A stretch of DNA of 8,076 bases. Origin: Patescibacteria group bacterium (GTDB lineage: Bacteria > Patescibacteriota > JABMPQ01 > JAHIRA01). Shown here one piece after another: positions 1-5,237 of the stretch (its first letter is position 1; each line of letters starts with the position of its first letter). The position numbers and the translations under genes are program-made. The stretch is taken from assembly GCA_018818905.1 (NCBI GenBank), contig JAHIRA010000089.1, positions 1-8,076 on the forward strand. The letters run 5' to 3'. Below the pieces are notes generated by a model, which worked only from the letters and a program-made list of their open reading frames with translations, was not told where the DNA came from and did not search any database.

Positions 1-1
1 A

Positions 2-775
2 ATGAAAAGAAAGACAATAATCATTCTCGTCATTGGTCTATCACTTGCTATTCTAATTCCATTAGGAATACTTGTGGCTGGATACTTTTTCCCTGAAAAA
101 AAGGATATAGGCAATGAAGAGGCCCCATCTAATTTAACTGTTTCTAGAATAGAAAGCTCTGAAATAGTCACACAAGTAGAAAAAAATGAAATAAAAAATC
201 AGAGCATGGGTTATCTAGTCGTTAATCTTCCCGAGCAAGGTGTGGTATATGTTAAGAATCTAGATGACCCTAGTAATAATCGGAAAAATGAGGAGTCTAG
301 ATTCACTACTTCTTCGTCTCAAGTTATTCCACCAGGTTATTACGAAGTTTATGCTGAAGCGTCTGACCTAAAGAAGGATATTTTTTTGGAGACTGTTGAA
401 GTATTTATCGGAAAAGAAACTAAACTTGATATTGTTTTTGCAGAACTCGACAAGGAGAGACGACAACAAGTCCCAGAGGAACAAGAAATTTCAACCAGTT
501 CAGAACTTGAAGAGCAATTCAATAAATATACTTTAGCAAATCCTTTGCTTCCATATTTACCATATAAAACAGAAGGCTATGAAATTTATTTGCCAGATTA
601 CTTCACTTACAAAGTTCAAGTTGATCTTTACCCAACGGTAACTTTCCAGCAGGATTCTCAAAAGTTTAGAGATGAGATTGATCAATACAAAAGTGAGATC
701 AATGCTTGGGTGGAGTCAAATGGTGTTGATCCAGAGACGGTGGAGTTTAATTATGTGGTTATTAAGCCGGAATAA
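2..775 (+). CDS. Membrane-anchored hypothetical protein with PEGA-like domain
   Basis: I do not recognise a named family for this 257-residue protein. It opens with a short basic stretch (MKRK) and a hydrophobic helix at about residues 5-30, which reads as an uncleaved signal anchor with the rest outside the membrane. Residues 45-68 are a polar linker. Residues 70-147 look like a PEGA-type beta domain: a strand 'GYLVVNLPEQGVVYV', a 'VIPPGYYEVYAEA' turn and strand, and a closing strand near 'KLDIVF'. An acidic linker (150-172) leads to a second domain at 178-254, starting 'NPLLPYLPYKTEGYEIYLPD', of a kind I associate with Patescibacteria membrane proteins. PEGA domains commonly occur in surface proteins and fused to bacterial Ser/Thr kinases, so the kinase next door is suggestive, although a terminator separates the genes. 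The ATG is at the second base of the window, so an upstream in-frame start or ribosome binding site cannot be excluded. The gene is AT-rich compared with the first part of the kinase gene. Confidence 0.75.
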   Translation: MKRKTIIILVIGLSLAILIPLGILVAGYFFPEKKDIGNEEAPSNLTVSRIESSEIVTQVEKNEIKNQSMGYLVVNLPEQGVVYVKNLDDPSNNRKNEESRFTTSSSQVIPPGYYEVYAEASDLKKDIFLETVEVFIGKETKLDIVFAELDKERRQQVPEEQEISTSSELEEQFNKYTLANPLLPYLPYKTEGYEIYLPDYFTYKVQVDLYPTVTFQQDSQKFRDEIDQYKSEINAWVESNGVDPETVEFNYVVIKPE

Positions 776-799
776 GGCTTTTCGTAATATAGTCTCTTT

Positions 800-825
800 A
801 AAAAGCGCTGGTAAAGCGCTTTTTT
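800..825 (+). terminator. Intrinsic terminator of the PEGA-like gene
   Basis: A perfect 10-bp stem (AAAAAGCGCT at 800-809 with AGCGCTTTTT at 815-824) closes on the 5-nt loop GGTAA. The 3' arm runs into a T tract. It lies 24 nt after the TAA of the upstream gene and before the kinase promoter, so the two genes are probably separate transcripts. The A/T-rich base of the stem could also work in the reverse direction, but no minus-strand gene is nearby. Confidence 0.85.
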
Positions 826-855
826 GCTACTTTAAATCCGACGGCGCTCCACCCC

Positions 856-884
856 TTGACCAACATTCCTTTCAAGCGTATTAT
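856..884 (+). promoter_or_regulatory. Sigma-70-type promoter for the kinase gene
   Basis: A -35 box TTGACC (856-861) and a -10 box TATTAT (879-884) are separated by exactly 17 bp. Each matches the consensus at five of six positions. Transcription would start near 890, giving a leader of about 65 nt that contains the hairpin at 921-941. The position, just after a terminator and before the kinase, fits a dedicated promoter. Confidence 0.7.
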
Positions 885-920
885 GAAGTGATTTGCAAAT
901 TCGCAGATCGTGAACACTGA

Positions 921-941
921 TTTGGCCTATAAAAGGCCAAA
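921..941 (+). promoter_or_regulatory. Leader hairpin abutting the kinase ribosome binding site
   Basis: An 8-bp perfect stem (TTTGGCCT at 921-928 with AGGCCAAA at 934-941) has a 5-nt loop ATAAA. Its last base touches the AGGAGG of the kinase Shine-Dalgarno site. There is no T tract, so it is not a terminator. It may stabilise the messenger, or tune access to the ribosome binding site by stacking or by a bound protein. The structure is visible; the function is inference. Confidence 0.5.
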
Positions 942-947
942 AGGAGG
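942..947 (+). promoter_or_regulatory. Shine-Dalgarno site of the kinase gene
   Basis: AGGAGG lies 7 nt before the ATG at 955 and fixes that codon as the start. It is the only strong Shine-Dalgarno site visible in the window; radA and recG have none at their starts. Confidence 0.85.
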
Positions 948-954
948 ATAAAGG

Positions 955-3480
955 ATGACAAAAGAAGATAAATCTGGATTGGTTTTGCCGACCGGTGGTA
1001 GACAGGATCCTCATGTTGACATTCAACTACAACTTGAGCCTCAAGAGTCAGGTCTTGACCTGCCAACTGGGGGAGGGGCAGAGTCAGAAGTTGACCAAGG
1101 CTTGGTACCGTCTGGTGCCACGCTATGTGGCAAGTACCTGGTTCTTAGACTTCTGGGCCAAGGCGCTTTTGCCGAAGTCTATGAAGTTGTGTTAATTTCC
1201 GGGGAAGGTCAAGAGCAGAAGTATGCTCTCAAGGTCTTCTTTAAGGACAAAGCTAGTAAACTTGATGATGAACTTGAAGCACTTGAACGTCTTGATTATC
1301 CAGACATTGTTAAGCTTTATAATCTGGAGTGGGCCCACGAGGTAAAGAGGTGGTGTCTGGTTATGGAGCTTGTGGAAGGCTATACTCTGCGCCAGATTAT
1401 GGATGCTGAGAAGCTAAGAGCACAGTTTCTGCCAGATGAAAGAGAGGCTTATCAGCAACTTTTTGCCGTGATTACCAAGGCCTTACGCTATGCCCACGGC
1501 CAAAAGATCATTCATCGGGACCTGAAACCAGCCAATATCATGTTAACTATGGAGGGTCAGGTCAAGATTCTGGATTTTGGTATTGCCAAGGTTATTGAAG
1601 AGAAGAACAAAGCAACGTCCATGACAGTTGGCGCTGGAACGGCCTACTACATGGCGCCAGAGCAGCTTGCTGGCAAAGAAGTTACTCCAGCAACCGATAG
1701 TTACTCGCTTGGAGTGCTTCTGTATGAGTTGGCTTGTGGTACTGTTCCGTCCTTGGTGGAAGCCTTTGATGATTTTGAAAAGAAGGGGAGTCGGCTTCAA
1801 GCAGTCTTCAATCTTGAAGAGATGTCCAGCTTTCTTTATACGTGTCTGAGTCCCAAGCCTCAAGTCAGGCCACAGAGTGCGTTGAAGTTTCGTGAGCAGT
1901 TTTTGCGTTGCTTCCAAGAAAAAGGCAAAGCACATTTTGTGTCACAGCTGGCCCTTCTACAGCACGATCCGACCCTTGAGACTTCTTTTGAAGATCTCAA
2001 GGAGAGGCAACAGATTGCCAAGGAGCTCAAATGGAATCTTTGGTTTGAGAAAGAAAACCTCAAAGTTCAAAAAAGAATCAGTCGGATTGCCAGGGGAGAC
2101 GAACTTCACTTTGGACCCAAAGTGTCCAAAGAAGAATCCGAGCGTTGGTACATTTTGACCCGCCTGGGTCGTTTTGCGGCCGGAGCGTTGGGTTTGATGG
2201 CCTTTGTCATCTTGCTTGGTGGTTATTTCTTGACTGTCACGGTCTTCACGTTGCTTGCAGTCACGCTTTACTTTATGCCCAGTCTGATTCCGTCCCGGCT
2301 CAAGAAACGGGCAGTGGGTTTCGGAGTTGTGTTTGTGGTTGGTATTGGCGTGTATGTTGGAGCTTCTTATGTGGCCGGTGCGTACTTTGAGCATGTCACT
2401 TTGTGGGATCCTTTTGGATTCTATGAGAAGCTTTATCGCATCAAACCTTTTGCAGGGACGACGGCTGGGTTCAAGAATGGACCCAAAGAGCAAGCGAAGT
2501 TTAGGTATCCTTATGGGATGGCGGTTGATAAGGCGGGGAATCTGTATGTGGCTGACTACGGGAATCACGTTATTAGGAAGATTGATCAGAAGGGGATTGT
2601 GAGTACTTATGCTGGGGTGCCGATGGAAGGCGGGTATAAGAACGGAGCACGGTTGAAGGCGAAGTTTTCAAGGCCCACTCATCTTGCATTTGACGATAGA
2701 AATAAAATCTTTTATGTATCCGATACTGGTAATGCGATGGTTAGAAAAATAGATTCTAAGGGCAAGGTCACTACTTTTCTGGATCTAAATAAGCTGTCTA
2801 AAGATTCTGTCCACAAAGATGGGCTTTTCGGTCTCACGGTTGATTATCATGGAAATGTTGTTGTTGGTACTAGTCTTGGCCGGATTCAGGTTTTTGATAA
2901 AAGGGGAAAGCAAATCTATGAAGAGTTTCGAACTGTTGCAAGTCATATAATAAAAAAGTTTGGTGGCATAGCGACAGTTCCAAGGCCAACTCATTTTATC
3001 CCTAATTATGGGCAGGAAAACATGGAAAATTGCTACATTTTTCTTTTCTATGCAGACCCGGATATGCAGATTTGTCGGAATACTTACCATTATTCTGGTG
3101 GTCAAGTCAAGAGGTATTACCCTGAATATTCAAATTTTTTCAGAGTGAATAAATGGAGAAAAAGAAAAATTCTTTATGTCACTAGTATTGTTGTTAGTAG
3201 CAATACTACTCTCTCTCTTTTTCTTTCAGATGTTGGTAATTGTGCGATACTTAAGTCAGTGGCAGATGCTAAGTATGGCAAGAAGGTTGAAGCAAAATTT
3301 GTTTCAAAGATTGGACGGTGCATAGAAAAAGAAAATACTTCTGATGTCAAAGTCGCTTATAACCATTCGTTCCATCCTGGTGGGCATAGATGTGTGGTTA
3401 ATCTGGTGACTTTGCATGGTGGTTCCTTGTTAGTTTCTAACACCTGCACTCACCGCATCGGCATCATCCGTAACCCCTAA
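955..3480 (+). CDS. Receptor Ser/Thr protein kinase with NHL beta-propeller (PknD-like layout)
   Basis: This 841-residue protein should phosphorylate Ser/Thr on cytoplasmic targets in response to something sensed outside. Residues 1-57 are a polar leader with the motif SGLxLPTGG at 7-15 and 32-40. The kinase domain (about 60-320) is complete: glycine loop GQGAFAEVY (68-76), lysine K93, probable helix-C E106, catalytic HRDLKPAN (187-194), DFG (207-209), APE (234-236), D248 and R305. T221, S222, T224 and T229 lie in the activation segment. A charged juxtamembrane stretch (340-400) precedes three helices at about 405-424, 426-442 and 453-475. The basic RLKKR lies between helices 2 and 3, which places the C terminus outside. 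NHL-type blades are clear at about 515-547, 570-604 and 623-650 and degenerate to the end, so a six-bladed propeller is likely. All six cysteines after residue 320 lie at 693-831. M. tuberculosis PknD has the same order with one helix. The kinase assignment is secure; ligand and targets are unknown. Confidence 0.92.
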   Translation: MTKEDKSGLVLPTGGRQDPHVDIQLQLEPQESGLDLPTGGGAESEVDQGLVPSGATLCGKYLVLRLLGQGAFAEVYEVVLISGEGQEQKYALKVFFKDKASKLDDELEALERLDYPDIVKLYNLEWAHEVKRWCLVMELVEGYTLRQIMDAEKLRAQFLPDEREAYQQLFAVITKALRYAHGQKIIHRDLKPANIMLTMEGQVKILDFGIAKVIEEKNKATSMTVGAGTAYYMAPEQLAGKEVTPATDSYSLGVLLYELACGTVPSLVEAFDDFEKKGSRLQAVFNLEEMSSFLYTCLSPKPQVRPQSALKFREQFLRCFQEKGKAHFVSQLALLQHDPTLETSFEDLKERQQIAKELKWNLWFEKENLKVQKRISRIARGDELHFGPKVSKEESERWYILTRLGRFAAGALGLMAFVILLGGYFLTVTVFTLLAVTLYFMPSLIPSRLKKRAVGFGVVFVVGIGVYVGASYVAGAYFEHVTLWDPFGFYEKLYRIKPFAGTTAGFKNGPKEQAKFRYPYGMAVDKAGNLYVADYGNHVIRKIDQKGIVSTYAGVPMEGGYKNGARLKAKFSRPTHLAFDDRNKIFYVSDTGNAMVRKIDSKGKVTTFLDLNKLSKDSVHKDGLFGLTVDYHGNVVVGTSLGRIQVFDKRGKQIYEEFRTVASHIIKKFGGIATVPRPTHFIPNYGQENMENCYIFLFYADPDMQICRNTYHYSGGQVKRYYPEYSNFFRVNKWRKRKILYVTSIVVSSNTTLSLFLSDVGNCAILKSVADAKYGKKVEAKFVSKIGRCIEKENTSDVKVAYNHSFHPGGHRCVVNLVTLHGGSLLVSNTCTHRIGIIRNP
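3183..3208 (+). repeat. Intragenic inverted repeat in the kinase propeller region
   Basis: TAGTATTG (3183-3190) and CAATACTA (3201-3208) form an 8-bp stem with a 10-nt loop, followed by a pyrimidine-rich stretch that includes CTCTTTTTCTTTC. It resembles a weak terminator inside the coding sequence, within the codons for propeller residues about 743-752. It could be chance, since the surrounding DNA is very AT-rich. Confidence 0.35.
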
Positions 3481-3499
3481 CCGTTCTTTCTGTTCCCAC

Positions 3500-3529
3500 G
3501 CCCTCCGGCAAAACCCGAGGGCTTTTTTT
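3500..3529 (+). terminator. Intrinsic terminator of the kinase gene
   Basis: GCCCTC (3500-3505) pairs with GAGGGC (3517-3522). The stem continues after one C-C mismatch as GG with CC, around the loop CAAAA. Seven T residues (3523-3529) follow. It starts 20 nt after the kinase stop codon, so radA is probably transcribed separately. Confidence 0.88.
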
Positions 3530-3542
3530 ATCCCTCAAAAAC

Positions 3543-3551
3543 TGCTATAGT
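3543..3551 (+). promoter_or_regulatory. Probable extended -10 promoter for radA
   Basis: TGCTATAGT is an extended -10 element: TG, one base, then TATAGT with five of six consensus bases. No good -35 exists 17 bp upstream, where the T tract of the kinase terminator lies. Initiation near 3558 would give a leader of about 24 nt without a Shine-Dalgarno site. This is inferred from the motif and its position. Confidence 0.5.
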
Positions 3552-3581
3552 AACCAGACGACAAAATTAAAACATCGATAT

Positions 3582-4928
3582 ATGAAAACTTCTGATCTCT
3601 ATGTGTGCCAATCTTGTGGGGCCGAAACTATCCGGTGGGCCGGCAAATGTGAAACTTGTGGTGAGTGGAATACGCTGGAGCAAATAACTCGCAAAGTTCA
3701 GAAAAAGGGGCCTGGCCAAAAATCTGCTAGCGTTGATGTCTCCAAGCCTATCACTTTTGCGGATGTTAAAACAGAAGATTTTGCTAGGTTACGCTCAGAA
3801 ATGAGAGAGCTTGATCAGGTCTTGGGTGGTGGTTTTGTGCCGGGAAGTGTCGTGCTTCTCTCTGGTGATCCCGGTATTGGTAAATCGACTTTGGTTCTGC
3901 AATTCTTGGATAAACTTTCCAGAGACAATGGCGTTCTCTATATTTCCGGCGAAGAGTCAGCCAATCAGGTCAAAATGCGGGCCGAGAGGTTGGGGGCAGG
4001 GGAAGAAGTGGCCTTTCTTTCGGAAACTGATGTGGATGTGATGATTAACCTTGTCGAGAATGAGAAACCGTCTTTGGTAGTCATTGATTCAGTGCAAACT
4101 ATGGCCACAACTGAGGTGGCTTCATCTATGGGGAGCATTTCTCAGGTTCGTGAATCATCTGTGAGAATTATTGATATGGCCAAGCGGACCAATACGACTG
4201 TAGTTTTGGTTGGTCATGTCACCAAAGAGGGGAATCTAGCGGGACCAAAAACCTTGGAGCATTTAGTCGATACGGTTTTATACCTGGAAGGTGATAGATA
4301 CCATTCTCTGCGGATTCTGAGAAGCATGAAGAATCGCTTTGGTTCGACCAATGAATCCGGAATTTTTGAAATGAAAACCGAAGGACTGGTAGAGGTCGCA
4401 AATCCTTCGGCTTTGTTCTTGTCGGAAAGACAAGAGAAATCTTCTGGCTCGGTGGTGACTGCAGTCATTGAAGGTAACCGAGCTTTTCTTTTGGAGATCC
4501 AAGCCCTGGTTACCAAATCTCCTTTTGGCCATCCCAAGAGAACCGCTACTGGCTTTTCTCGCGATCGACTTGAACTTCTGATAGCCGTGCTTTCCAAAAG
4601 AGCCAAGCTCAAGTTATCTGAGCATGATGTTTATTTGAATGTGGTGGGCGGGTTCAAGATCACAGAACCTGCGGCTGACATTGCTGCTTGTCTGGCTATT
4701 GCCTCGTCACTTCTTGACCGGCCTATTGATCCATTGTTGTTTGCTATTGGAGAAGTAGGTTTGTCCGGCGAAGTCAGAGGAGTCCCACAGGTAGAAAAAA
4801 GAATCTCTGAAGCCGAGCGACTTGGCTTTAGAGCCGCAGTCACTCCAGTGAGCTCCAAAGTTGATTTTCCCGGAGAGAGTATTAGCGCGGCGACGGTGGG
4901 GGAAGCGGTGTTGCGAGCGGTGAAATAA
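3582..4928 (+). CDS. radA: DNA repair protein RadA (Sms), DnaB-like branch-migration ATPase
   Basis: RadA is a RecA-related ATPase that drives branch migration of recombination intermediates and helps process stalled or broken forks in the cytoplasm. All family marks are present in 448 residues, a normal length. There is an N-terminal four-cysteine zinc finger (C9, C12, C23, C26) and a Walker A motif GDPGIGKST (95-103, catalytic K101). Walker B is LVVID (165-169), and the RadA-specific KNRFG motif is at 250-254. The C-terminal Lon-like domain spans about 285-448 and includes the region around 'GEVGLSGEVRG'. The start at 3582 gives the usual RadA opening just ahead of the zinc finger. No Shine-Dalgarno site precedes it; the leader is A-rich. 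The gene has its own probable promoter and terminator and converges on recG, which acts on similar branched DNA. Nothing suggests loss of function. Confidence 0.97.
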   Translation: MKTSDLYVCQSCGAETIRWAGKCETCGEWNTLEQITRKVQKKGPGQKSASVDVSKPITFADVKTEDFARLRSEMRELDQVLGGGFVPGSVVLLSGDPGIGKSTLVLQFLDKLSRDNGVLYISGEESANQVKMRAERLGAGEEVAFLSETDVDVMINLVENEKPSLVVIDSVQTMATTEVASSMGSISQVRESSVRIIDMAKRTNTTVVLVGHVTKEGNLAGPKTLEHLVDTVLYLEGDRYHSLRILRSMKNRFGSTNESGIFEMKTEGLVEVANPSALFLSERQEKSSGSVVTAVIEGNRAFLLEIQALVTKSPFGHPKRTATGFSRDRLELLIAVLSKRAKLKLSEHDVYLNVVGGFKITEPAADIAACLAIASSLLDRPIDPLLFAIGEVGLSGEVRGVPQVEKRISEAERLGFRAAVTPVSSKVDFPGESISAATVGEAVLRAVK

Positions 4929-4940
4929 ATATTATTCCCC

Positions 4941-4966
4941 GTAGGGACGCCGCCTCTGGCGCGTCC
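4941..4966. repeat. GTAG-headed imperfect palindrome (REP-like)
   Basis: The tetranucleotide GTAG (4941-4944) is followed at once by a hairpin. GGACG (4945-4949) pairs with CGTCC (4962-4966), and CGCC (4951-4954) pairs with GGCG (4958-4961). One C is bulged at 4950 and the loop is TCT. A GTAG or similar tetranucleotide before a GC-rich palindrome with a bulge is the classic layout of bacterial REP sequences. It begins 12 nt after the radA stop codon. No T tract follows directly, so it is not a terminator by itself. Copy number elsewhere is unknown, so the REP label is tentative. Confidence 0.5.
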
Positions 4967-4970
4967 TATA

Positions 4971-5005
4971 GGTCCATATGTATTTAAATATTCGTGGACC
5001 TTTTT
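4971..5005 (+). terminator. Likely radA terminator
   Basis: GGTCCA (4971-4976) and TGGACC (4995-5000) form a 6-bp stem extended by a T-G pair, around an AT-rich loop that contains the palindrome TATTTAAATA. Five T residues (5001-5005) follow. The loop is long for an intrinsic terminator, so efficiency may be modest. It lies 42 nt after the radA stop codon. Confidence 0.6.
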
Positions 5006-5011
5006 GATCCA

Positions 5012-5031
5012 TTTGCTGGCTCCAGGCACAG
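5012..5031 (+). repeat. Half copy of the palindromic unit
   Basis: The 16 bases at 5012-5027 (TTTGCTGGCTCCAGGC) are an exact tandem copy of the first 16 bases of the full unit at 5032, at a 20-bp period. The second arm of the palindrome is missing here. GGCTCCAGGCACAG at 5018-5031 is instead perfectly complementary over 14 bp to 5047-5060, so it can compete with the hairpin of the full unit. Confidence 0.8.
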
Positions 5032-5060
5032 TTTGCTGGCTCCAGGCTGTGCCTGGAGCC
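5032..5060 (+). repeat. Left full palindromic unit
   Basis: TTTGCT (5032-5037) precedes a perfect 10-bp stem: GGCTCCAGGC (5038-5047) and GCCTGGAGCC (5051-5060) around the loop TGT. Read on the + strand, this 29-bp unit matches the unit at 5206-5234 read on the - strand at 28 of 29 positions. The only difference is the second base. Confidence 0.9.
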
Positions 5061-5205
5061 CTAATGCAGGCTTTCAAATATGAAGAATTTGACACTCACA
5101 ATTAAAAACATACCAACTCTCAACATTAATTAAGAAACGAAGGATATTAGTTTTGTAGCTTTGTCGAAGTGACGACTTTTATTATGTTTTGACGGTTTAC
5201 ATTTA

Positions 5206-5234
5206 GGCTCCAGGCACAGCCTGGAGCCAGCAGA
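5206..5234 (-). repeat. Right full palindromic unit, inverted
   Basis: GGCTCCAGGC (5206-5215) and GCCTGGAGCC (5219-5228) form a perfect 10-bp stem around ACA. The flank AGCAGA (5229-5234) is the reverse complement of the TTTGCT flank of the left unit with one change. The unit ends 3 nt from the recG stop codon, so it sits in the 3' end of the recG transcript. There it could protect the message or slow transcription, but it lacks a T tract. Confidence 0.9.
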
Positions 5235-5237
5235 TAT

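Larger units (their letters stand above)
5012..5234. mobile_element. REPIN- or MITE-like element: inverted palindromic units around a 145-bp core
   Basis: Two full 29-bp palindromic units in opposite orientation bound a 145-bp AT-rich core (5061-5205). An extra half unit lies on the left. Similarity continues inward from both hairpins: after GCC both sides have two differing bases and then AATG, and 9 of the first 15 inner bases agree. The core has no convincing gene, promoter or RNA. The architecture matches REP doublets (REPINs), which Y1-type RAYT transposases are thought to spread in other bacteria, and also small non-autonomous elements with long inverted ends. No transposase lies in the window and I see no clear target-site duplication, so mobility is inference. 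Confidence 0.6.

Noticed and set aside
672..920. Open frame overlapping the end of the PEGA-like gene
   Set aside because: It runs through the terminator and the kinase promoter and has no ribosome binding site or protein features.
961..1075. LPTGG motifs resembling a sortase LPXTG signal
   Set aside because: They lie at the N terminus on the predicted cytoplasmic side, lack the following hydrophobic helix and basic tail, and have LPTGG rather than LPXTG.
1957..2568. Open frame of 203 codons on the - strand
   Set aside because: It is antisense to the kinase gene, in a region where the sense strand encodes the juxtamembrane part, the membrane helices and the first blade.
5012..5060. Short CRISPR array
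   Set aside because: There are only two tandem copies at a 20-bp period with a 4-bp gap; the repeats are halves of a palindromic unit and there are no spacers.
5089..5094. TTGACA as a -35 box for a small RNA in the element core
   Set aside because: No acceptable -10 box lies 16-18 bp downstream and no terminator-like end follows in a useful position.
4631..5095. Open frame of 154 codons on the - strand
   Set aside because: It lies mostly antisense to radA, starts with GTG inside the element core, and shows no recognisable protein features.
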